The translations under genes and the position numbers were made by a program. 64,000 nt of DNA from JBBQWZ01 sp038210135 (GTDB lineage Bacteria; Acidobacteriota; Terriglobia; Bryobacterales; Bryobacteraceae): contig JBBQWZ010000034.1 of assembly GCA_038210135.1 (NCBI GenBank), positions 12,343 to 76,342 on the forward strand. Reading direction: 5' to 3'. A model generated the notes under the pieces. It saw nothing but the letters and a program-made list of their open reading frames with translations, was not told the origin of the DNA and ran no database searches. Below are positions 50,944 through 59,794 of this stretch, one piece after another (position 1 is the first letter of the stretch; each line of letters opens with the position of its first letter).

Positions 50944-50959
50944 GTGCACAATAGTGCAC
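50944..50959. repeat. Dyad GTGCAC-AATA-GTGCAC between the kinase and pseudo-caspase genes
   Basis: Two GTGCAC half-sites, each self-complementary, flank AATA immediately before ATG 50960. The left part contains CACAAT (50947-50952), a possible -10 lying 7 nt before the ATG. It could be a regulatory site allowing separate expression of the second gene. Confidence 0.5.
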
Positions 50960-52477
50960 ATGGCTTTGCCAGGGTTCGCGTTGACTTCGGCGTTTGCGAT
51001 GATGTGCCTTGCCGTGCCGGTGTCGGCCCAAACCAATCGCGGAAAAGCCCTTGTCATCGGACTCAGCGCTTATCAGCATCTGCCCCCGCTGACCGACTCA
51101 ACGTCTCAAGTTAGCGACGGTTTTTCGCGGCTTGGATTCACCACCACCCTTGTGAGGAACGTCCAAATCGCCGGCTTGAGAACCGCGATTCAAACATTCG
51201 CGTCGAAGCTTCAAGAGGGCGAGATCGCCGTCGTTTACTGCGCCGGCTACGCGCTGCAGTCCAATGGCGACAACTATCTGGCACCGATCGGATTTGATGT
51301 GCAAAATCCAGCCCCTGTCACGCAGCAAGGCTACTCGCTGTCGCTGCTGACGGAGAACCTCGAGGCGCGGCGTCCCGGACTGATGATCATTTTGCTGGAT
51401 ACGGCCTGGTCGGCGACGGAGTTGCAGCGCAAGGCATCCGGGGTAGGCCTGAGCGGAGATTTTGAACGACGAAATCAGCTCTTCCTGCTGCTCTCGAATG
51501 CGCCGGATCGCGACGGAATTCCTGGAAGCCCGGCGTCGCCCAGCGCGTTCTCTAACGCGGTCGTTGAGATGCTAAAGAAGCCCGGGCTTACTCTTTCCGG
51601 CGTGTACGAAGGACTGAAGAGCAAAGTCATGGCAGCGACGAACATACGGCTGGTGCCTACCATGGTGGACTTCGTGACTCGAACAGAGCCGTTCATCCTG
51701 GTTCCCGCGCCGGAACTGCCGGTCACCATAACGGACACCAAAGTCCCGATTGTGACGCCACCGGTTGTTGTCGCGCCCGGTACGGCCAAGGAGAATCCCC
51801 GTGATCTTTCGGCGTATGTGTGGATTCCGCCCGGAGAATTCAAGATGGGCTGCGTGCCGAATGACAAAGATTGTTCTTCCGATGAGACGCCGCAACGAAA
51901 AATAACGATCGAGGCGGGGTTCTGGATGACGCAAACCGAAGTAACGGTTTTCGCCTACGACCGTTTTTCGAGAGCAACCAGCCGGAAAATGCCTACCGCG
52001 CCATTGTGGAACAAGAAATGGAAGCTGACGGATCGGCCGATTACGGAGGTTTCCTGGACGGATGCGGAAGCTTTCTGCGCGTGGATTGGCGGACGGCTTC
52101 CGACGGAGGCCGAGTGGGAGTATGCGGCGCGCGCGGGAGCAGACGACAAAATCTTTGTGTCGGGTGATTCTTTGACGCACGACGATGCAAACTATTTAGG
52201 TTCCGGCGGCAAAGATAGATGGGTGGATCCAGGACCAGTTCGAAGTTTCGACGCAAACGCTTGGAAGCTCTATGACCTGTCGGGAAATGTCAGGGAGTGG
52301 ACGTTAGATTGGTACAGCGCGGCATCTGGTCAACGGCTGGAGCGGGTGATTCGGGGTGGTTCGTACAACGATGGGGAGAAGCAGCTCAGGCTTTCGATGA
52401 GAGCCCACCGCAAACCGGAACTTTGGGACAACCAAACCGGTTTTCGTTGTGCGGTTCCAGCGATTCCGGCGAAATAG
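50960..52477 (+). CDS. Secreted caspase-like pseudoenzyme fused to an FGE/SUMF1-type domain
   Basis: 505 residues; GTG 50954 is two codons upstream. Residues 1-24 are a signal peptide. About 27-240 is a peptidase C14 (caspase/metacaspase-like) domain: GKALVIGLSAYQHLPPLTDS then VVYCAGYALQSNGDNYLAPI. The catalytic His of the usual GHG is Y97, and the catalytic Cys of the usual DxC is A149 (LLDTAWS), so the domain should be proteolytically inactive. About 275-500 is an FGE-sulfatase fold (WIPPGEFKMGC, GRLPTEAEWEYAARAG, LYDLSGNVREWTLDWYS, IRGGSYNDGEKQLRLSMRAH) without the catalytic cysteine pair of true formylglycine-generating enzymes. It sits directly after the receptor kinase, so it is plausibly a periplasmic ligand-binding or adaptor partner. 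Confidence 0.88.
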   Translation: MALPGFALTSAFAMMCLAVPVSAQTNRGKALVIGLSAYQHLPPLTDSTSQVSDGFSRLGFTTTLVRNVQIAGLRTAIQTFASKLQEGEIAVVYCAGYALQSNGDNYLAPIGFDVQNPAPVTQQGYSLSLLTENLEARRPGLMIILLDTAWSATELQRKASGVGLSGDFERRNQLFLLLSNAPDRDGIPGSPASPSAFSNAVVEMLKKPGLTLSGVYEGLKSKVMAATNIRLVPTMVDFVTRTEPFILVPAPELPVTITDTKVPIVTPPVVVAPGTAKENPRDLSAYVWIPPGEFKMGCVPNDKDCSSDETPQRKITIEAGFWMTQTEVTVFAYDRFSRATSRKMPTAPLWNKKWKLTDRPITEVSWTDAEAFCAWIGGRLPTEAEWEYAARAGADDKIFVSGDSLTHDDANYLGSGGKDRWVDPGPVRSFDANAWKLYDLSGNVREWTLDWYSAASGQRLERVIRGGSYNDGEKQLRLSMRAHRKPELWDNQTGFRCAVPAIPAK

Positions 52478-52556
52478 CGGGCTCGCGTGATCCCGTTTGT
52501 TGGTGGATTGCGCCTTACCGAATGTGTGTTATAAAACCTTTAGCCCATCACCGTTT

Positions 52557-53189
52557 ATGATCACCCTTCTGCCCATCCACCGCCGATGCACTGTTGCCGG
52601 CACCCTATTGCTGATATCTTCGCTTTCTCTCTTTGCTCAAGACGCACCAGGAACACGCGCCGGATCTACCGAAGTCGGCGGATTTGTCGGAGCGAGCGTC
52701 GGCGTCGATCAGGCGCGGGCGAGCTTTGGCGCAAACGTTGCGTATGCATTGAAAGACTGGCTGATGCCTTATGCGGAATACAGTTTCTTCCCCACTTTCG
52801 CCAGTGGAACTCGCACCGGGTCGATTCCGGGCAGCAACATACCTCTTGTCTACACGGCAAAGAACAGCATCTCCGATTTTCACGGCGGCATTCACGTACT
52901 GATTCCCGTTGCCGGAAAGCGTTTCGTCCCATACGGCGCGTTTGGCCTGGGAATTCTGCACGCCGGTGATCGCACGGAAAGCTACACCTTTGCGGATACA
53001 CCGAACGCTCAGCCGATTAACGTCAAGGTGGGCTCCAGCAACAACTTCGCCGTAAACTTCGGAGGCGGTGTCCGCGTTTACGTGAAACAGAACTTTGGCT
53101 TCCGTATCGAAGGCAAAGCATACAAGCCGACCGGGCTCTATACCAGCGTCTTCTACAAAACGACGTTTGGGCTCTTCTACCAGTTCTAG
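52557..53189 (+). CDS. Outer-membrane beta-barrel protein
   Basis: 210 residues from ATG 52557. Signal peptide 1-28 (TLLLISSLSLFAQ). Alternating strands follow (GGFVGASVGVDQARASFGAN, FVPYGAFGLGILHAG, NFGFRIEGKAYKPT), and it ends in phenylalanine (TFGLFYQF), the C-terminal signature recognised by the BAM machinery. An OmpA-like/porin-family eight-stranded barrel is likely. It is 79 bp downstream of the pseudo-caspase on the same strand; co-transcription is possible. Confidence 0.85.
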   Translation: MITLLPIHRRCTVAGTLLLISSLSLFAQDAPGTRAGSTEVGGFVGASVGVDQARASFGANVAYALKDWLMPYAEYSFFPTFASGTRTGSIPGSNIPLVYTAKNSISDFHGGIHVLIPVAGKRFVPYGAFGLGILHAGDRTESYTFADTPNAQPINVKVGSSNNFAVNFGGGVRVYVKQNFGFRIEGKAYKPTGLYTSVFYKTTFGLFYQF

Positions 53190-53422
53190 TCGGCACGTTC
53201 TCCGCTATCTGGTGGGATCGGGCGTCGGTTCTCATAAATGTCGCCGCCGGAATCTGGATCATCCGGGCTCGACTTTTCGGGTCCTGCGATATCGCCGCAT
53301 CACGGATGAAAGTCACTGAGTTGCGCCCTGTTTGCCGGGATTGACGCGTAACTGGATGTGTATCCGCGAGCTTCAACGGACGATCAAACCGTGAGCCATA
53401 GGTGTGATATACAGGAGGCCTG

Positions 53423-56400
53423 ATGTGGAAGTTGCAATTGTCGGTGCTCTTTGGATTATTCGGTGTTGTGGGTTTGACGGGCCAGGTTATTACTACGGCA
53501 GTTGGGACGGATTGGTTCTCCCCTATTTCCAATCAGGCTGCTCGAAACACTCCGCTGGGACGTATCTACACGGTGGCGGTCGACTCCTCCGGAAACCTGT
53601 ACTTCGCCGATTTCGAAAACCATCAGGTTCTACGAGTGACACCGGCAGGCGCCATCTCCGTGATCGCGGGCAACGGTTTCGTTGGATTCTCCGGCGATGG
53701 CGGATTGGCGGTGAACGCGAGTCTGTTCCGGCCGGAAGGGCTGGCGGTTGGTTCCGATGGCACGATTTACATCGGCGATACCGGCAACAATCGGGTTCGT
53801 AAAGTGACTCCGCAAGGAGTTATCAGTACGATCGCTGGAAGCAGTTCGGACGTATTCGGAGGAGATGGCGGCTCCGGATTGCTCGCGGGCCTGCTCAATC
53901 CACGCGGACTGGCTGTCGACTCGACGGGCAACGTATTCATCGCGGACTCCGGTCACAGCCGCATTCGCAAGCTCAGCAGCGCCGGAGTGATTTCGACGGT
54001 CGCCGGCACGGGAACCGAAGCGTTCTCCGGAGACGGCGGTAAAGCAACAGCGGCGGCGCTCAATAATCCCTACGCGGTCGCGCTGGATTCCACCAACACT
54101 TTATTCATCGCCGATTCGTTTAATCAACGGATCCGGAAGGTAGGTTCGGACGGAAACATCTCCACGGTGACCGGCACGGGAGCCGCAACGTATCAGGACG
54201 GCGACGCGAAAACTGCCAGCTTCAGCTACCCGAAGGGGCTCTGGTTCGATGCCCAAAATAATCTCTATATCTCTGATCCCGGCAACAATCTGATCCGGCT
54301 TTTGTCCGGTTCGGTGGTTTCAACCATCGCCGGAACGGGCGTGTTTTCGTTCGCCGGGGATGGCGGAGCGGCAAAGGCCGCCGCCCTCGGGACTCCGGCC
54401 GCGGTGGCCGTTGACAAAGCGGGTAGAGTTTTTATCGCGGACTCTGCCAATAGTCGAATTCGATCGATTGATCCAGGGTCAAAGGCAATTAGCACTTTCG
54501 CGGGCAACGGTCAGTACCGCGTTTCGCCATCCGGAATCGTTGCTACGCAGGCCTTCTTGTCGAATCCGAACGACCTCAAGATCGGTCCTGACGGTCTCCT
54601 GTACATCGCGGACATGCAGAATAATCGCATCGCCCGGTTGGAACGGGACGGGACCTTAACCAACTTCGCCGGCAGCTTCCAATACGGGTTTTCGGGTGAC
54701 GGCGGCGCGGCAGTGCGCGCGACGATGTACTTCCCGCGACAGATCGCTTTCGACCGGAACGGCAACTTGTTTGTCGTCGAGAGCCAGAATCAACGCGTCC
54801 GCAAAATCAACCCGGCCGGGATCATCAGTACGTTTGCAGGAAACTCCGATCCGGGCTTCTCGGGCGACGGCGGCCCAGCGACGGCCGCTCACTTTCAGTA
54901 TCCGACCGGCGTTGTCGTCGATAGCCTCGGTAATGTGTACGTGGCGGATCAGCTGAACTACGTCGTTCGCAAAATCCTCGCTGATGGAAGTAAGATCACG
55001 ACGATCGCGGGCATTCCGGGCCAACCGGGCTATAACGGCGATAACATTCCCGCCACGCAGGCGAAGCTCTCCGGACCGGAACGGCTCGGTATTGATGCGC
55101 AAGATCGACTGTACATAGCCGACGTGAATAATCATCGAATCCGGCTGATTGGAGGCGATGGCATCATCCACACGATCGCGGGAACCGGTGAGGCGGGTTA
55201 TAGCGGAGACAACGGGCCCGCTACCGCCGCGAAGCTCAACCGACCCACCTCCGTATGGGTGGAACCTGGATCGGGCAATATCGTGATCGCGGATGCGTTC
55301 AATAACGTTGTGCGAGTCATTCAAAACGGTACGATCCGCACGGTGGCCGGGAATGGCGTCGCAGCCAGCGCAGGCGATGGCGGTGCGGCAACCAGCGCTT
55401 CGCTTAGCCAACCGCTTTCCGCCATTACGGACAACAATGGCGGTTACTACATCGGCGATCAATTCGGAAATCGCGTTCGGCACGTAATCGCGATCGCTCC
55501 CACTTTTCAAACCACAACAGCTAGTTTGACTTTCGCGGCGACAGCGAAGGGCGCGGTCACGGACGCGCAGCAGGTCACTTTAACCTCGTCCCTGTTTGGG
55601 CTCCCTTTTTCGGTTACCTCCAGCACTCCCTGGTTGAAAGTGACGACGGCGGCCGGCACTATGCCTGCTGCGATTGGAGTGACGGTGGACCCAGCCGCGC
55701 TCGACTCCGGTCAATACACCGCAACGTTAACCATCACCGCTCCGCAAGCTGCGGCGCCCCTCGCGCGCGTAATCGTAACCGCAAATATATCCTCTGCCCA
55801 GCCGACCGTGCTCTCGGCCAATAAAGCCAGCGTCACCTTCAGTCTTGTGCAAGGCGGGAGCAGTGCGTCGCAAAGCCTCACCGTCACGTCGTTAGGCGGG
55901 GCGTCAAACCCAAGCGCCTCGGCGCAAACGGCCTCGGGTGGAACCTGGTTGAGCGTCACCCCTTCTGACTTGGCTCTGAATCCGGGCGACAACGGTTCGC
56001 TGACGGTCGTGGCGACACCCGGCAACTTGCCGCCCGGAACCTACAGCGGCAGCGTCTCGGTAAGTGGGGGCAACAAAATCACGGTGCCGGTGACGCTTTC
56101 GATCAGCGCGGCAACGCGAACGATTCTGGTCTCCCAAACCGCTCTCAGCTTTTCCGCCGTGGCGCAGGGCGGCGTACCGCTCCCCCAGAGCTTCGGAATT
56201 CTGAACGTCGGCCAAGGTTCGATGGATTGGGCGGCGACCTCGACCACCCTTTCCGGCGGCACCAATTGGTTGCAGCTTTCCGCAACCAGCGGAAGTGTTC
56301 CGCGGCCATTCCTGGATACTGGTATCGTGTCGGTCTCGATCAATCCGGCCGGACTGGCGCCCGCCGATTATTATGGCCAGATTCGCATCACAGCTTCTGC

Positions 56401-57871
56401 GGCAAACTCACCGCAGATCGTCACCGTGATTCTTTCGGTGCTACCTCCGGGCTCCGATCTCGGGCCCGACGTCAGGCCTACGGGACTCATCTTCACCGGC
56501 ACCGCGGGCCAGTCACCTGGTTCGCAGGATGTCTTGATCGGGAATCCCAAAGCCCAGTCCGACAGTTATATTTCAGGCGGGATCGGGAAGGGATTTACGT
56601 ACCTTCCGCCCAATGCCACCGTTCAACCGGACCGCCCGACGACCTTACGCGTGAATCCTGACTTTAGTAGTCTTCCCCCAGGCTCGATCGAACGGGGAAC
56701 GATCACGCTTCAATTTTCCGACGGGACGGCGCGCAACATGAGCGTTCTGACAATTGTTGCCCCGCAAGGCACGACGGCAAATGGAACGGCCGCGGATGGC
56801 GGCAGGACGGCTTCTGGATGCGCGTCGCAGATTTTGCGCTTGCAACCCCAGTCCTTACGCGACAACTTTGCTGTAACCGCCGGACAGGCCGTCACAATCC
56901 AAGTGCAAGTCGCGGACGACTGCACGAATCCGTTGGTACCGGATCCGGGGAGAGCAACGGTACAGGTCGACGCGAGTTTCAGCAATGGCGACAAGAACGT
57001 GTCGCTGACGCACATCGGTAACGGAGCCTGGTCCGGCACCTGGAGTCCCTCGAAGCCCTCCGCGGGATCGGTGAGCGTCAACCTGCTTGCGAACTACGTG
57101 CGACCGGATGGCTTCCGCCAAACGGGAGCCGCGCGGCAATCGGGAACCATCCAGACTGGATCTCCGACTCCGCAAGTCAACTCCGGCGCGGTACTAAATG
57201 CCGCCAGCGGGGCGGGAGCTTTTATTTCACCGGGCGGATACGTCGCGATTTATGGGAGCAAACTCGCTACCGCGACCAATACGGTCGATACGGCTCCGCT
57301 GCCTGGAAGCCTGAACGGCACGATTGTCACGATGCAAGGTAAAGCGCTGCCGCTACGGTATGTCAGTGATACCCAGATCAACGCGCTGGTTCCGTATGAC
57401 GTGGTGTCCAACACGCAACAGCAAATTCTGGTGCAGAAGGGCAGCACGCTCTCGATTCCCCAGTACGTCACGGTGGCCGACGCGCAGCCGGCGGTGTACA
57501 CGCAGGACCAGTCCGGCAGCGGAGCCGGCTCGATCACCAACGCCGCCAATCAGCTGATCACGCCGGCGAATCCGGCCCATATCGGGGACACCGTCATCGT
57601 CTACTGCAACGGACTCGGCGCAGTGAATCCGCCAGTCGCGGCAGGAACGGCAGCTCCGCGCTCGCCGTTATCGCGAACGGCGAATCCCCTCACAGCGACC
57701 ATCGGAGGAGTGGATGCCAGGGTGGACTTCGCCGGATTAGCTCCGGATTTCGCCGGACTGTATCAGGTCAACGTCGTCGTCCCAGCAGGAACGCCACTCG
57801 GCGACACGGTACCCATCGTCCTGTCGACTGCCGGGCAAACCAGCCCGCCGACTACTCTTTCCGTGCGCTGA
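53423..57871 (+). CDS. Giant secreted NHL-repeat protein with BACON-like domains and TIGR03437 end
   Basis: 1482 residues. ATG 53423 has CAGGAGG 5 nt upstream; signal peptide 1-20. Residues about 45-690 are at least ten NHL repeats (IYTVAVDSSGNLYFADFENH, GLAVGSDGTIYIGDTGNNRV, each followed by a GFSGDGG-type loop), the pattern typical of Solibacter NHL proteins. About 690-1010 contains three BACON/Ig-like units (TASLTFAATAKGAVTDAQQV). TIGR03437 closes the protein from about 1250 (GAVLNAASGAGAFISPGGYV). Extracellular; presumably ligand- or polysaccharide-binding. The DGG-containing loops may bind calcium (inference). Confidence 0.9.
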   Translation: MWKLQLSVLFGLFGVVGLTGQVITTAVGTDWFSPISNQAARNTPLGRIYTVAVDSSGNLYFADFENHQVLRVTPAGAISVIAGNGFVGFSGDGGLAVNASLFRPEGLAVGSDGTIYIGDTGNNRVRKVTPQGVISTIAGSSSDVFGGDGGSGLLAGLLNPRGLAVDSTGNVFIADSGHSRIRKLSSAGVISTVAGTGTEAFSGDGGKATAAALNNPYAVALDSTNTLFIADSFNQRIRKVGSDGNISTVTGTGAATYQDGDAKTASFSYPKGLWFDAQNNLYISDPGNNLIRLLSGSVVSTIAGTGVFSFAGDGGAAKAAALGTPAAVAVDKAGRVFIADSANSRIRSIDPGSKAISTFAGNGQYRVSPSGIVATQAFLSNPNDLKIGPDGLLYIADMQNNRIARLERDGTLTNFAGSFQYGFSGDGGAAVRATMYFPRQIAFDRNGNLFVVESQNQRVRKINPAGIISTFAGNSDPGFSGDGGPATAAHFQYPTGVVVDSLGNVYVADQLNYVVRKILADGSKITTIAGIPGQPGYNGDNIPATQAKLSGPERLGIDAQDRLYIADVNNHRIRLIGGDGIIHTIAGTGEAGYSGDNGPATAAKLNRPTSVWVEPGSGNIVIADAFNNVVRVIQNGTIRTVAGNGVAASAGDGGAATSASLSQPLSAITDNNGGYYIGDQFGNRVRHVIAIAPTFQTTTASLTFAATAKGAVTDAQQVTLTSSLFGLPFSVTSSTPWLKVTTAAGTMPAAIGVTVDPAALDSGQYTATLTITAPQAAAPLARVIVTANISSAQPTVLSANKASVTFSLVQGGSSASQSLTVTSLGGASNPSASAQTASGGTWLSVTPSDLALNPGDNGSLTVVATPGNLPPGTYSGSVSVSGGNKITVPVTLSISAATRTILVSQTALSFSAVAQGGVPLPQSFGILNVGQGSMDWAATSTTLSGGTNWLQLSATSGSVPRPFLDTGIVSVSINPAGLAPADYYGQIRITASAANSPQIVTVILSVLPPGSDLGPDVRPTGLIFTGTAGQSPGSQDVLIGNPKAQSDSYISGGIGKGFTYLPPNATVQPDRPTTLRVNPDFSSLPPGSIERGTITLQFSDGTARNMSVLTIVAPQGTTANGTAADGGRTASGCASQILRLQPQSLRDNFAVTAGQAVTIQVQVADDCTNPLVPDPGRATVQVDASFSNGDKNVSLTHIGNGAWSGTWSPSKPSAGSVSVNLLANYVRPDGFRQTGAARQSGTIQTGSPTPQVNSGAVLNAASGAGAFISPGGYVAIYGSKLATATNTVDTAPLPGSLNGTIVTMQGKALPLRYVSDTQINALVPYDVVSNTQQQILVQKGSTLSIPQYVTVADAQPAVYTQDQSGSGAGSITNAANQLITPANPAHIGDTVIVYCNGLGAVNPPVAAGTAAPRSPLSRTANPLTATIGGVDARVDFAGLAPDFAGLYQVNVVVPAGTPLGDTVPIVLSTAGQTSPPTTLSVR

Positions 57872-57923
57872 AATTATCGTGTCTCTGGATGGATGGGAGA
57901 GTTGCACCCGGTCGGAGGTTCGA

Positions 57924-59669
57924 TCAGCGAAGCGGCGCGAGCGCTCGAGCTGAACCCGAAACATCCGTTCCCGAAAGCGTTTGGGACCGTGGCGGGAACG
58001 TGATGATGCTGACCTCGCCCGGTCGGACCTCAAAATCGTTCGAGACCTGCCGGTCGCCCAGCAGGTCGACGATCACAGCGTAACTTCCCGGCGGCAAATC
58101 GACGAAACCGAAGAAGCCGCTGCCGTCGGCCGCGCCTTGACGCTCTGCCAGGCCTTCGGAGTTGTAAACGTATACATCGGCCGTATCGAGCACGGCGCCA
58201 TCGGCTCTCCCTGCGTAGCCCATGGCGTGGCCGCGCTCCGGCTTCGTCTTCCACGCCAACCGGGGTACTGCCCCGCGCTCCGCGAACACCGCCACCGGAT
58301 TCGCGACCGCGTCCTCGAACAGCGTCGTGCCGTCAGCGGAACTGCCGGTCGTCAACGCCGCGGCGAACTCCGCATACCCTCGCGCCGGCGTATTCTGGCG
58401 TGGTGGAAGTGAAAGCGGGTTGTCATCGAGCGCCGTATCCGGCACGGCCATCGAGTAGAAGGTCAAGCCGGTCAACGCTCGTCCGGTAACGGCGGACGGC
58501 TGCAGTGCCCGCCGGATCTGCGACAGGGCCCCTTCAATCGGATTCAAGTACACGCCCAGGCCCGTCATCGCCGCGCGCGCGTACTGATGATTGCGCGTCC
58601 ACTCGTTCCACCGGTCGTACCAGCCGGCTTGTTGCGCGACGTTCTCGCGCTTATAATTCATCGGAATCGGAACGTCGAGGATGCCTTCCTCGGTCCACGC
58701 ACGCCAGTCTTGATACACGCGCCAATACGCTTCCGCAGACCGCCAGGATGCCTCTGTGGATGGTCCATCGCCAAACGCGATGAGCGCGGCCGACACCACG
58801 ATTCGGGGACGGATCGCAATCGCGTTCAGGTAGATCCGCCGCACCACGTTGGTCACTTGATCGCGCCGCCACTGGGCCCACAGGGCATCGCCAGGGTTCG
58901 GCGGCGCGGCGTCATGCGGAATCCCGTAGCGTTCCTGAAAGCGATAGACGCTCGTCATGTTGTAGCCAATGTTTGCGCCGGTCGCCGGGGTCTGCCCCGC
59001 GGCGCTGAGATCCGGAAAACGAATGCGATCGAGATGGATGCCGTCGAGATTGTAATTTCGAACCAGCCGCAGCACCACCTCGACGCTGTGCGTCGCGGCG
59101 TCCGGATGACCGAAATCGACCCAGAAATCCGACCCAAACCGATGGCCTTGAAACGTGATGCCCGCCGTGCCGTCGGGCAGCAGCGACCGCGTCAACCAGT
59201 TGTTTGGTCCCGCCTCAATCCGCCCGGTCGCGGCATCGAATCCGCCGTGTTGATTGAAGACGTGATTCGGCGACAGCGGTGTCCCCAGCGACGCCGTCGG
59301 CGTGAAGGCCGGATTCTTGTTCCAGATCGCGCCCATAATCACGAACGCATGGACTTCGATGTCTTTACTGTGCGCGGTCTGAATCAGATCAAACAGAGGA
59401 TCGAACCCAGTTTCGAGAGGCACGAAATCAGGCTGCGGTTCGATGGAGTTGAGATACCAGGCATCGCCGCGGCGACGCACTTGTACGAATAAAACATTCG
59501 ACGTCGCCGCCTTTGCGCGATCCACTATCGTCACGATATCGGCGTGATTGTTGAGATTGCTGTTGAATGTATCGACCCAGAAACCGCGATACTCGGTCCG
59601 CGTCTGCGCGCACGCCGCGCCGGCCGCTAGGGCGGCAAGCATTGCGAGCTGGGCGATGCGTCTCATCAT
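57924..59669 (-). CDS. Secreted GHL10/YngK-type glycoside hydrolase-like protein
   Basis: 581 residues from ATG 59669; an upstream in-frame ATG would bury the signal. Signal peptide 1-21 (LAMLAALAAGAACAQ; a cysteine near the cleavage site leaves lipidation possible). The catalytic-type barrel carries TEYRGFWVDTFNSNLNNHAD, NVLFVQVRRRGDAWYLNSIE and NYNLDGIHLDRIRFPDLS, blocks of the GHL10 (DUF187) family related to GH10/GH13 barrels. A C-terminal carboxypeptidase-regulatory-like beta domain (about 500-560, GFFGFVDLPPGSYAVIVDLL) follows. It probably acts on polysaccharide or peptidoglycan-like glycans outside the cytoplasm. Confidence 0.85.
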   Translation of the reverse strand: MMRRIAQLAMLAALAAGAACAQTRTEYRGFWVDTFNSNLNNHADIVTIVDRAKAATSNVLFVQVRRRGDAWYLNSIEPQPDFVPLETGFDPLFDLIQTAHSKDIEVHAFVIMGAIWNKNPAFTPTASLGTPLSPNHVFNQHGGFDAATGRIEAGPNNWLTRSLLPDGTAGITFQGHRFGSDFWVDFGHPDAATHSVEVVLRLVRNYNLDGIHLDRIRFPDLSAAGQTPATGANIGYNMTSVYRFQERYGIPHDAAPPNPGDALWAQWRRDQVTNVVRRIYLNAIAIRPRIVVSAALIAFGDGPSTEASWRSAEAYWRVYQDWRAWTEEGILDVPIPMNYKRENVAQQAGWYDRWNEWTRNHQYARAAMTGLGVYLNPIEGALSQIRRALQPSAVTGRALTGLTFYSMAVPDTALDDNPLSLPPRQNTPARGYAEFAAALTTGSSADGTTLFEDAVANPVAVFAERGAVPRLAWKTKPERGHAMGYAGRADGAVLDTADVYVYNSEGLAERQGAADGSGFFGFVDLPPGSYAVIVDLLGDRQVSNDFEVRPGEVSIITFPPRSQTLSGTDVSGSARALAPLR

Positions 59670-59794
59670 AGACCGGGTATAGCACAGGGGAGCGAGCAAA
59701 AACCGTGCGCGCAGTACCCAACCGCTGGGTCCTTTCTCGCGATGAGCTCGCCCGCTGAACCGCACCCGTCCTCCACGGTACAATCCCTAGGTCC

